Shown piece by piece: positions 1 to 10,569 of a DNA stretch of 64,000 nt; position 1 is the stretch's first letter, and each line of letters begins with the position of its first letter. A program made the position numbers and the translations under genes. The notes under the pieces are model-generated. The model worked only from the letters and a program-made list of their open reading frames with translations, was not told the DNA's origin and did not search any database. This DNA comes from Adiantum capillus-veneris (Eukaryota > Streptophyta > Polypodiopsida > Polypodiales > Pteridaceae), in assembly GCA_014529385.2 (NCBI GenBank), contig CM043969.1:10393001-10457000 (forward strand). Reading direction: 5' to 3'.

Positions 1-209
1 TTCGGTAGCAGTTGTAGCTCTACTTGGTGTTCTTCTTCACTCTTAAACCTGCTTATGAAAACCGTTGTGTTGTTTTCCTCAAGCTGTTCTTTGGACAAGT
101 ATGTTGCCTTGGCCATCTTTATTGAACTTGGGTCCAGTTGGTAGGGTGGCATCTCTTGCAACTTTTCCTTTTGGGACACTCTTTTCTTGGCCTTCTCGGA
201 AGCTTGCAT
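1..209 (-). CDS. Partial unidentified reading frame, open at the left window edge
   Basis: A minus-strand frame runs from an ATG at 209-207 to the window edge without a stop, about 69 codons. An in-frame TGA lies two codons before the ATG, so this is the first possible start. The product is charged and Lys/Glu/Gln-rich, with motifs such as KLQEMPPYQLDPSS and FISRFKSEEEHQ. I do not recognise a family. It could be the start of a host gene, an exon, or part of a mobile element that continues to the left. No promoter or splice signal was identified with confidence. Coding status is uncertain because the frame is short. Confidence 0.3.
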   Translation of the reverse strand, partial: MQASEKAKKRVSQKEKLQEMPPYQLDPSSIKMAKATYLSKEQLEENNTTVFISRFKSEEEHQVELQLLP

Positions 210-648
210 TGCTCATGTTAAGTGAATACAGTACCAAAGTTCAAAAAAATTGCAAATTCCACTCTGAAATGCCCTTGAGTCTGAATTGCTAACAAATTGA
301 GTCCAATTTGCTTCAAATCAATTTTGGAGCATGCATAGATGCATAAAAACATGTAAATATCAAAATCATAAAGTTCAAGCAAAAAATTACAACAAAAGTA
401 AATAATCACGATTATTAGGATTTTTTAAAAACTTTTTGCATTTTTTACATCATAGGCTTGAAATATATAGCATTTGAGTGCTCTGAGTGAAGTGTGGGCT
501 CATTTGAGTGCACAGGGTGGAAATGGTGTCAGATTTAGGCTTTTAGTCTCTGAAACAGTAGATATAAAGGGATTTTCAGCTTTTGAGATCGAACTTTACT
601 CAAACTTGGTCAGTGGGCTTGGGAAATCATGTGCTTTGGTCCCATAAG
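210..648. other. AT-rich stretch without a gene
   Basis: No supported coding region was seen. A small palindromic motif (GTAAATAATC.. with a GATTATT partner) lies at 398-416 and recurs beyond the copia insertion at 4601-4622 and 4885-4908. This suggests that both sides belong to one older sequence split by the insertion. The last five bases, ATAAG (644-648), are the left copy of the copia target-site duplication. Confidence 0.5.
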
Positions 649-875
649 TGTTACCATATACATGTGGTAGTGATGTGTGTGAACACACTAGGACCACCGG
701 GGCATTTTTTCCCTCTTTAGGAGGTTTTTTCCCAAGAGCATTGTATATACGCCCATCACTCTAGGGATATCTATCTTTCCATTGCACACCAAGTTATACA
801 CTCTCTATTGTGTGCCTTGAGCTTCCTTCATCTTCTCCAAGCTGTGTGTGTTTCTCTGCAACCCTAATTCCAACA
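649..875 (+). repeat. 5' LTR of the copia element
   Basis: This begins TGTTACCATATAC and ends TTCCAACA, and is matched by 4333-4559 with about 8 differences. A third relative starts at 33156. Confidence 0.93.
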
Positions 876-877
876 AT

Positions 878-889
878 TGGTATCAGAGC
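878..889 (+). other. Primer binding site, initiator Met-tRNA type
   Basis: TGGTATCAGAGC lies two bases after the 5' LTR, complementary to the 3' end of plant initiator methionine tRNA. This is the usual primer for copia reverse transcription. Confidence 0.85.
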
Positions 890-3800
890 AGGTTGCGTCC
901 TCCCGGGCTTAGTCGCCAGCTGCTCGAGTACACGCCTGCTCACTTTCTCCGATTTGAGTGAGCTTTGGCGAGAGTTTGCAGGTTGACAAATACTTCGGGC
1001 AAGCTCATCGAGTTTGGTTTGCTCAGATTTTCCATTTGGGCTCATTTCGGCCTCCGTTTCCACTACAGACAATACTGCACAGGCTATTTCGTCATTTTGT
1101 GCAGAATTTTTGTCAGTGCCGTTTTCTGCATAACAGGTGCCTTATAGTCTTCTACGGTTTGTGCTCTATAGCACGTGTTGTTCCCGCTCCGTTTCTCCTA
1201 TTTTCAGGCAGTTTTCACATCAGGTGCATCATTTACGATGACTGACAACAACAACACAGATGTTCTCAAGATGTTTGCTGCTAAGGACAGGTTGGATGGG
1301 GACAATTACCCTATGTGGGCTTATATGATGAAACATGTTCTTGTGTCAAAGGGCATCTTGAACATTGTGCAGGGCATTGATGTACGTCCTGGTTCTGAGG
1401 ATGTAGGCGATGTTGAGGATGTTGCAGGTCTTGCTGCAAGTATTGCTGCTATTAGAGTTGTTTTGCCTATGGCAGAACAAGCTCATTGAGATGTTAAGGA
1501 TGCATAGGCTCATGCATTGATTGCATTGTCTGTGAAGCGCACCATTGTTCCTCACATCCGTTCACAACAAAATTTGCAAAACAGGCTTGGGATATTTTGG
1601 CTGGTCTTTATGCAAGTCGCAATGAGGCTAAAATTTCTTTGTTGTGTAAAGATTTAGAGTCAAAGATTATGCATGAGGAAGATGATATGGACACTTTTCT
1701 TGCTAGTGTCAAGGATATCAATGAGCAACTCATTTCTGCGGGTGAAGTCATTTCAGACAGTTCCCTAGTGCAGACTGTTCTTGATGCCTTACCAGATTCC
1801 TACCAGACTTTTGCTAGTACTTGGAGACTTATGACCCAAGGAAATCTAGAAGTTGTCAAGTTTGATGCATTATGCACATTGTTGTTGCAAGAGTCACTTT
1901 CTAGAAAAAACAGGACTATGCAGCGTGCAGTTGAACAGGCTTTTATTGCTTCTCAAAGAAAGGGTGGTAATAGCAATGCATCCACTTCTTATGGTTCTGC
2001 TGTGAGTGGCAAAACTTTTGTTCCTAATGCTTCTGCTGGCAGCACTTCGTCTGACAATTCTAGTGATAAGGGCAAAAAGAAGATGCGTTGCCATTATTGT
2101 AAAGCTAATGATCACTTGATCAAATCGTGTCCTAAGTTGAAGGCCAAAGAGGCTAAGAAGAAAGAGGGTGGTTCCACTGCAAATGCTGGTTCCACTACAA
2201 ATGCAGCCATTGTTGAGTCTTCTGCGAAAGGAGACTGTGATGCTGATGTTGATGCAGAATGGGCTTTTAGCGCAGAGTGCACTTACAATCCTGTTGTCCA
2301 TGATTCATGCTTGTCAGTTACTGCAGATTCACATGTGTGGTATTTTGATAGTGGTGCTACAAAGCACATTACCTCACATCGTGAATTGTTTGCCTCTCTC
2401 GAGTCTGTCCCTCATGGGAATTCAGCCACTTGTGCCAACAATGCCTCCTATCCAGTTCAGGGAGCTGGAAAGATTGTGCTTACTGCTGCTAATGGCAGTT
2501 CTTTCACACTTGTTGATGCACTTTATGTACCTGGGATAAAGAAGAATCTCTTGTCTGTATCCGCACTTGCTATACTTGGACTTGTAGTCAAATTTGTGGA
2601 TGACAGATGTACAGTTCATGATCTCAGTTTTGGTGAGATGAAATTGTTGCATCTGGCCTTTTGTGCCGTGGGCTATATAAGCTCACTTTGTATGACAAGT
2701 GTGGACAAAATTTTGCAAATGCTGTTGCAGATTCAAGGGCTATTTCAGATGCAAAAATTTGGCATGCACGTTTTGGTCATCTGAATTTTGCCAGTTTGCT
2801 GCGTTTGCAGAAATGTGATATGGTTTCTTCTTTCCCGCCTCTTGTAGCACCTGTCAAACATGTTTGTGAAGGCTGTATTTTGGGTAAGATGCAGCGTTCT
2901 AAGTTTCCAAAGGATCGTTCAGTTCAGGCCACATGCAGGTTGCAGCTTGTGCATAGTGATGTTTGTGGGCCCATGCAAACTCCATCCTTGGGAAATTACC
3001 TGTACTTTGTGACTTTCATTGATGATTACTCCAGACATGCATGGGTATTTCTGCTTAACCGAAGTTTTTATGTGCATTTATGGCTAGTCATGGGATAAAA
3101 CACCAATGTAGAGTGCCTTATACACCTCAGCAAAATGGTGTTGCTAAGAGGAAAAATAGGTCACTGACGGAAATGGCACGATGTATGGTCAAAAGTCAAG
3201 CTTTGCCGCATTCTTTTTGGCTTGAGGCCATCATGTGTGCCACTTATGTACTTAACAGGTGTCCTACGAAAGCTTTGTAGTCTATTACTCCATATGAAGC
3301 ATGGCATGATAGAAAGCCTTATATTGAGCACATGCGTGTTTTTGGCTGTTTGGCATATGCTTTGGTGCCACAAGTGCAGTGCAGAAAATTGGATGGTAAG
3401 GCTGTCAAATGTGTTTTTGTTGGTTATACTGATGAAATCAAAGGCTACAGGTTGTATCATCCGCAAACAAAACATATTCTGGTTTCATGGGATGTAGTGT
3501 TTGTGGAAGATTCTCTTCATCCCTTGCTGTCATGTACTAGAGACAGTAATGTAAGCTCATAGGACATTTATGACACTTTGTTGCCTCTTCTTAGTGGTGG
3601 AAATACGAATGTAAATTCGAATGAGGCAAATGTACAGCCTATGAGGGTTTCTGAAAATGTTACAGATCAACCTATTACTGATGCATATGTACATGATGTA
3701 CTTGATGAGGAAAGGGCTGAAAATAAGCAGGCTAGAGGTATGCCAAAATGGCTGGTGCACACTTTGCGTGATAGTAAATTGGATGCACCTTTGTCTAGTC

Positions 3801-4332
3801 GTACTCGTTCAGAATCTTGCCATGCATCTTATGCATCAGATTGTTATGCTTTGGTTGTGTCTAGTTTACATGATGTTGAGGAGCCTCTGTCTTTTGATGA
3901 AGCTTAGAATTTAGAAAATTGGATGGCTGCCATGCAATCAGAATTGGATGGCTACGGTTGAGTGTGTATGGCTCAGACGCCTTATGGCTAATTTGGGTGT
4001 TGGACAGGACACTGCCAACACTATCTACACTGACAGTCAGAGCGCATTGGCAGTTGCGAGGAACCCAGTTTTTCATGCTCGCACAAAGCACAATGAGGTG
4101 CATTACCACTATGTCAGGGAGAGGCTCTCAGCAGGAGAGATCAGCTTGGCTTATGTGCCAACACAGGACAATCTTGCAGATCTTTTCACAAAGGCATTGT
4201 CTCGTGAGAAGCTGGAAGCTTTTCGAAAGCTTTGGGCTTACTCCCCTTTGTGGATTGATCATGTCCTTAGGGCATGGCACTTCCCTTTACTCATGTGCTA
4301 GCTCTCGTTCACCACATCACTCCAGGGGGATT

Positions 4333-4559
4333 TGTTACCATATACATGTGGTAGTGATGTGTGTGAACACACTAGGACCGCCGGGGCATTTTTTCCCTCT
4401 TTAGGAGGCTTTTTCCCCCGAGCATTGTATACACACCCATCACTCTAGGGCTATCTATCTTTCCATTGCACACCAAGTTACACACTCTCTATTGTGTGCC
4501 TTGAGCTTCCTTCATCTTCTCCAAGCTGTGTGTGTTTCTCTGCAACCCTAATTCCAACA
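4333..4559 (+). repeat. 3' LTR of the copia element
   Basis: This is the direct repeat of 649-875. It is preceded by the purine-rich tract CCAGGGGGA and followed by the TSD copy ATAAG (4560-4564). Confidence 0.93.
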
Positions 4560-4564
4560 ATAAG

Positions 4565-6500
4565 GTCAAAGTTGCAATTTTTTCCCATTTTGACAAGAAA
4601 GTAAATAATCGCAACTATTAACTTTTTCATCAAAATGTACATTTTTTGGTGCAACTTGGTTCTAGGCATGATGTCGACCCTGTGTATGAGATATGGGGTG
4701 ATTCGGATCAAAAAATGTGACAAATAACTCAAAATTTGGATTGGAACGACTTCCTTGCGTTTTTTGACAATTTTCCAAGTTTTTCTTGATCATTTTGTCT
4801 CATACTTGTAATGTGGCATGTAATAGGTGTGTACAAGTGATAGGTGAAGTGAAGGTACCATTTTCAAGCCAAAAAAGTACAAAAGTAAATAATCGTGAGA
4901 TTATTTACAACAGTCAATTTTTTTGCTAAACTTGACAATTTTTTTACCTAAACACATTCAATACATCTAAAACAAGTCCTAAATTGAATTTGGTAAAGTT
5001 CTCTCGTGTCGGCATCACTTCGTGCTTTTTCAACTCTGATTTCACTGATTTTTGTGACTACATGGCTTGCGGAGTTGGTTAGTCACTTTTGAGGCTATGG
5101 ACTTGTCCGTTACATTGTCCTGAAGCTACCCATCCAGTTTTGGCCCATTTGGAGTCAGTTTGACTTCATATGTCAAATTTGACGCTTTGTAGCCTTCGAG
5201 CTGTGTTTTACTTTTTGAGAGATTGCCTTGACTGTTTTCATGAAACCATTCATGTACATTGTGTATAGACCCAGTCTATAAGGTGTCTGTGGAGTCACAA
5301 TCCAATTCTGGTATCTGGCAAAAACCTAGCTTTTCTACTTGGTAACCCCCTCGACCCTTGTCGAATGGTCATCTAGTGATATAGAAGTGGTCTATTATAT
5401 AGGGGCATGCTACAGTTCAAGTCTCATCCAATTTGGTTGAGCTGGCAGGCCGCTATGGTCAATTTTTGGTCGTCGAACTTCGTGCACTGCTCGGTTTCTA
5501 GGGTTTTTTCCTTGGGCATAGACTTGCTACCGGCCATATAGAAGTGATCATTGATAAGTATAGAACTTACCTCTCATGTCTCGTGTGAGACGGCACTGTA
5601 AACGAGCGACTGTGGACTCCGAAAATCGCGCGCGAAGAAGGTCGAGAGCTCTCTTCTCCAAGGTGGAAATGAGGTGATTTTAGACTACCTTGGATATCTA
5701 TACTCGGACTTCCTAAACCAATTTTTCCCCAAATTCCCCTGTTAGTCCTACTAGGCCATGAAATCTATGTTAGACTCAAAAATTTCCTTAATCGGATTCC
5801 GGTTGATCATTTTGTAAGAATTTGCGAAAGTAGGCCTTGGCAGCCTAATTTAGGCTTCCCGCTTCCATCTGTCGATTTGATTGAAATTTTTTGTGCTTGT
5901 TTGCCTTGTCCTTCTGATCATCAGTGTATCTTCAGCTTCTCTATTTGAGCTCATTTGCTATTTATTATTAATTTTTGACTTGTTTATTAAAAAAATCAAA
6001 GAAAATAACAAAATGTGCTAAAAAAGCAAAGTGAAAATCTAATAATTAAGAAAATCCATTGAAAAACACAGCTTTATTGTTTTTTGTTGGATTTCTCCAT
6101 TTTTAAGTCACAATATCAAGAAAAATGATGAAAAATAACAAAAAAGACCATGTTTTGATGATTTTCTCATAGTATATACACTATTTACACTCATCGAGGA
6201 GATGTTATCAGTTAAATTTCCCATGTTGATGATTTGTAAGGGTATTATTAGATAATTTTGCAAAAACTCAAACGTTAACATCGAACTTTTTTCCTCCCTC
6301 TTCAAACATTACCCCTAATTACTTAGTTCGCTTCCACCCCTCTTAGATGGCGTACTCTGGGACGACTGTGTGGATGGGTTGAACAATAGTTTCTATGCAT
6401 AGCCTTGGTTGCCTCTGCCATGCTTTGAAGATCAATGCAGTTAAAACCATTGTGATGTGCAAGAGTTGGGTCTTGAGTAATTAACTCAAGGGTTTCTGAT
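4565..6500. other. Gene-free AT-rich stretch
   Basis: No supported gene, RNA or terminal repeat was seen. A 10-bp-armed palindrome, GTAAATAATC with loop GTGA and its reverse complement, lies at 4885-4908, and a weaker relative lies at 4601-4622. 5940-6330 is especially A/T-rich. This is probably old, unclassified repeat or intergenic DNA. Confidence 0.45.
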
Positions 6501-9478
6501 TTCGAGGTTTTCTTTTGTTATCTTTCAAAGAGCAAATCTTGTAGCTTGTGCGCTCTTTGCTTGATTGTACCATCAGGATGATTTGGCATGCTGATTTCCT
6601 GAGCTGTCGGTATCACTAATGGTTGTTGTCGAGCTTTTACCCGCCATTGGTATTTTGGTTTGTCTTGGCCAGAATGTTGTGGTTGAGTCTTTTGAGACTT
6701 AACTCTCCATTGCTTCATCGGTTTTATAGTTTGCGGAGAAGATAAGTGCTCCTTTTTCTTCCAAATCCATTTCATGTTAGGTTCCCTACTCGGATATGCT
6801 CCTCTTTGTGTATTGAACCTTGGAACCATCTTTGGTATAGTAGATGATGTTTTGGGACCCAAATTTGAATCGGCTTGTCCTTAAGCTGTGCTTTTGGTAC
6901 CCGAATTTGCTTGACTCCTTGTATGCTATTTGTAGCATTTGCTTGTCTATAGGATGGAGAAGATTGGTTTCTTTGTGGTTTGTTCTACAGGTAACCTCCT
7001 TTACATTCCTCTTTGCTTGGTTCAATTGGAACAATGAGTTGTCCACCTTTAGGTGATAGCCTGAGTTGATTTGTATCCCAATCTGGTACTGCCTTATACG
7101 TCCGCATCCATGAGATTCCAAGAGTCATTGTCTCATTCATGTGTTCATCAGGTAAGCATACAAATTGATGCGGGCATGAACATCCATGTACTATCACATT
7201 TAATGTTGGTGTTGGGTTCTTGTTGCATCCTTCAATAGTCTCTATTCTTGCTGTCAAAGACTCACTTGTTGCTTTCTTGTATGTGGAATAACTGACTGCA
7301 TTTACTCAAGCTCCTGTATTGACCAATGCATTTGTGCTATGATTGTTCAGTTGTATTTTGATGCGAAGGTCCATTCCATCTAACCATTCATCATCTGTTG
7401 ACACTGCATTTTTCTGTAATTCCCATTGTCGGTTATCTGGTTTCAAAGTGTTGATGGGAAGAGGTATTTGTTGATTTTTGAGAGAAGCTTTTATTTTGAG
7501 TACTCAAAGCCGATCTTCTTCTTGGGCTTCATCAATAACCTGCTATCATTTATCGTTCTTTGCTAGTTACATGCATCTTTTCTAGCAATTCATTGGTTAG
7601 CGGAAAATTATACTTCTTTAAATGGTATCCAATAATCCAATTAGCCATTGGTTCACCATCTAGGGTGGACAACTTAATTGCTCCACTTGGAGATACATCT
7701 TCAATGATAAACTGTCCGTTCCCCTTTTTCTTAAACTTGGGAATGTGTTGCTTAAGGGAATAGACTAAAACTTTTTGAAGATTTTTGTTATTAGATGGGA
7801 ATCCAAAAACTATTTTTGTTTCCACTTTTGTGCATGGATATGAGCTACAACAGTTAGCCTTTGCTCATCAAGATTTTCTAGATCTTCAAGCCTCTCTGAC
7901 AGTTCATGTCCAGTCCACTCAAGATCCTTAGCTACCCTTAGTGTCGGCAATAGAAATTCTATCAGCAGTATGGCATCAAGACCATAAACAAGGTTAAGGG
8001 TGTAGCATTTAAAGCTGTTTTGAATGAAACTTGATAAGCCCATAGAGCAGCATGGAGATTCATTTCCCAATCTTCCCATCCTGAACTAACCATTTTACTC
8101 AATACTGAGCTACGAATTTTATTCGTTTGCTCAGCTTGCCCATTTGCTTGTGGGTGATAGGCCTTTGTCTGGTTGGTTTCACATCATCTCTCATAGGTAT
8201 GGTATGTTGACAGATTTGTGGATCAACACCCTTGAGATCCTTATAAGACCAAGCAAAGATATCTCGCTTTTCTATCACGTCATTTGCAATGTAGGCAGGT
8301 CTAGGATCTTCTCCTAGTTTGGCCAGATCTATCCTTTTTTGCATTTTTAGGTCCTTCGTAGGGCTCACCCTGTTTTCATAGTTCCCTGACAGGTTCTTCG
8401 ACCATTATTTTTTGGTCTTGGAGAGTATATTTCTTGTAATGGGATGGAACACTCATTACATCTTTACCTTCCTCCTCAGTAGTTTCCATTTCAGTTGTAT
8501 ATATCTCCTTTAGAGCTTTTTTCAACTCTCAATATTTCTTTTTTCGCTCAACTCGTGTCATGGTTGAATCCTTGTCCTGGGTTTTAGGTTTTGCTTGAGT
8601 TTCCTTTCTCGTTTTTCTCTATGTTTTTTATATTTCTCGCTTTTTGTTTACAGGGTATCTATCAGTGATTTTGTCTTTGATACAATCATGTGCATCTATC
8701 TACATCAGAAACTGTGTTCTACTCAATTGACTGATGGCATAGGTCTAGCTTTCAAGTTTCTCGTGTCTCTTGTTCTTCTATACCATTTATGTCTTTTAGG
8801 TTTCTGGTTTGGAAAGTCAAAAAACTTTTCCTCCCCTCCTTTCATGAGTAGTTTAGCTCTCACATGTTCTTTTTCCGACCCCAAATCATCTGAGGTATCT
8901 GAATGTTCTTCTAACTCATCTATTGCATCATAGTAGAGGTGTGAAAATACTTGTTGACCTTTCAACAAGTCCTTGGATTCTTGAATTTCGTCTTTGATGT
9001 GAAGGGTTGAAATCATTTGTATGGGAATTATGTCATAGCTATCCTCATTGCAAAATTGAGTAGACATAGACATATTTACAGATACATCCATTGTTGCTAA
9101 AATTTGAGTCCACTCAAATGGATCAAACAAATTCTCTGAAAAGGGTTCAGGTACATAGGCTTCATCTGTGCAATCCCTTTCTAAGATACATTCTTCTCTT
9201 TTTAAGCTCTCATTTTTTGGGGCTCCGCACATCCAAATAGGTGTGTCTTTGTTCAACCAAGATGGAAGCTTAGTTTCAGCCGAAGAGACTAAGTCAAATT
9301 CTTGTATGGGTGTTTTCATGACATCTCTATAAGTATGATCTTTTAGATTAACCTTTGTTATTGATCCCACTTGCTTCAAGTACAAATATTTGTTTTCCCA
9401 GTCCTGGATAAGTTGTACTTGTCGCATGAAAAGTCTTCCCAAGATGATTTCATGATTGAGTTTCTTTTCAAAGTCCAC
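6500..9478 (-). mobile_element. Decayed Ty3/gypsy fossil (minus strand)
   Basis: Minus-strand segments match gypsy pol. They include a protease-end segment with NHEIILGRLFM (about 9480-9380), a linker to about 8720, a reverse transcriptase start (about 8370-8100), and an integrase C-terminal region with LVYGLDAILLIEFLLPTLRV and TLDGEPMANWIIGYHLKKY (about 8080-7560). Further along, about 7340-7000 holds a second protease-like segment (CLPDEHMNETMTLGISWM), followed by an unassigned basic, Gln-rich stretch to 6500. The second protease-like piece after integrase suggests two overlapping or rearranged copies rather than one element. No LTRs were found. It is heavily broken (well over ten breaks) and old. 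Confidence 0.75.
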
Positions 9479-9620
9479 TGTTGCAAATCAACAATGGACC
9501 AATAAAAATATCAAGGTGTCTCAAGTACAACACTTACCTAACAACTACTATCTTTTTTGTTTTAGGACCCTAATGCTACCCTACATGTTGTTGGAAAAAG
9601 AAGTTGTAGCTTTTCATAAG
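9479..9620. other. Short spacer with no recognised feature
   Basis: AT-rich sequence lies between the gypsy fossil and the duplicated block. Nothing is supported here. Confidence 0.4.
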
Positions 9621-9792
9621 AGGACTGATTGTCTATCAATACAAGATGCTAAAAGTAGGTTTTTAGTTGGTTATATAAGTTTTGGAGATGAATTGCTTCA
9701 TTGATTCTAGGCATAATTGCCGTTTTTTGTTAGGTGATTTGTGACAAATTACTTGCCAAGCACTCAAAAAAGGATCTTAGCTGTCAAATAAA
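9621..9792 (+). repeat. Duplicated block, copy 1
   Basis: This begins AGGACTGATTGTCTATCAAT and includes GTGACAAATTACTTGCC. It is repeated with scattered differences at 10184-10358, about 563 bp downstream. A third short piece of its end lies at about 10546-10578, directly against the Tat-like gypsy fossil. Confidence 0.75.
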
Positions 9793-9982
9793 AATAAAGA
9801 TTAGAAAACCTTTAACTATCCAACAAAAAGTGCTTCAATGGTATGTTGGGAAAATTTTGAAATTTAAGGGAATGTTTGGAATTCCCACAAATTAGAGAGG
9901 TAATTTGGTAATTTTCCCTTCCAATAAATTTATAAGCAAAAAATCAAGGATATCTGTCTCTCATAGACGATGACCTTAAGGC

Positions 9983-10128
9983 TCTTTTACCCAACTCTCT
10001 TCCTTGCCTCTCTCCATCTTTCTCTCTATCGCTCTCTCCCTCAAGTCCATCATGAGGATGATGGACTTGAGGGAGAGAGCGATAGAGAGAAAGATGGAGA
10101 GAGGCAAGGAAGAGAGTTGGGTAAAAGA
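9983..10128. repeat. Perfect 71-bp inverted repeat (4-nt loop)
   Basis: The left arm 9983-10053 and right arm 10058-10128 are exact reverse complements over 71 bp, separated only by GAGG at 10054-10057. The arms are strongly CT/GA-biased apart from the inner CAAGTCCATCAT end. The pairing stops abruptly on both sides. A perfect stem with such a short loop would fold into one long hairpin in RNA or single-stranded DNA. It might be a fold-back element, a small-RNA precursor, a very recent inverted duplication, or a sequencing or assembly snap-back artefact. Confidence 0.9.
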
Positions 10129-10183
10129 ATGAGGGAGGGAGAAAAAGATTCATATACATTTTGATAGTAGTTCGGGCCTAGGG

Positions 10184-10358
10184 AGGACTGATTGTCTATC
10201 AATATAAGATGCTTAAAGTAGGATTTGGGTTGGTTATATAAGTAATGGAGATGAATTGCTTCATTGCTTCTAGGCTAGGTGCTCTTTATTTGCTTGGTAA
10301 CTTGTGACAAATTACTTGCCAAAGCACTCAAAAATGATCTCAACTATCAAATAGGGTT
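10184..10358 (+). repeat. Duplicated block, copy 2
   Basis: This is the second copy of 9621-9792, again with GTGACAAATTACTTGCC and again followed by a CT/GA-armed hairpin (10453-10492). Confidence 0.75.
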
Positions 10359-10381
10359 CACCCATTAACTCATGCAAATAT

Positions 10382-10386
10382 CCCCC

Positions 10387-10442
<56 letters not shown>
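10382..10442. repeat. Poly-C then (CT)n microsatellite
   Basis: A run of about 16 C is followed by about 45 bp of CT dinucleotides. It forms the outer left side of the second hairpin region. Confidence 0.9.
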
Positions 10443-10445
<3 letters not shown>

Positions 10446-10452
10446 CCAAACC

Positions 10453-10492
10453 CATCATGAAGTCTGAGCGCTAGCGCTTAGACTCATGATGA
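10453..10492. repeat. Imperfect hairpin related to the 71-bp hairpin
   Basis: CATCATGAAGTCTGAGCGCT pairs with AGCGCTTAGACTCATGATG around the centre at 10472/10473, with a bulge and a mismatch. It is followed by GAGGGAGAGAGGGATA, which resembles the GA arm of the hairpin at 9983-10128. It occupies the equivalent place after copy 2 of the duplicated block. Confidence 0.7.
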
Positions 10493-10569
10493 GTTTGAGG
10501 GAGAGAGGGATAAAGATATTTCCAACTCCTTAATTTTTCCTTTTTTTGCTAGGTAATTTGTGACAATTT

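Larger units (their letters stand above)
649..4559 (+). mobile_element. Ty1/copia LTR retrotransposon fossil
   Basis: A 3.9-kb element is bounded by 227-bp LTRs that begin TG and end CA, with a 5-bp TSD ATAAG at 644-648 and 4560-4564. Parts in order are a Met-tRNA-type primer binding site, gag (about 1240-2330, CCHC motif CHYCKANDHLIKSC), a protease segment with DSGATKH (about 2330-2650), a GAG-pre-integrase and integrase segment (about 2750-3260, SDVCGPM, FIDDYSRHAW), and an RNase H tail with ADLFTKAL (about 3950-4240). A purine tract precedes the 3' LTR. The order protease-integrase-RNase H is the copia order. It is shorter than the usual roughly 5 kb and is broken, with at least six breaks. 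My hand count finds about 8 differences between the two LTRs (about 3.5%), so insertion was moderately recent, on the order of one to several million years depending on the rate assumed. Confidence 0.93.
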
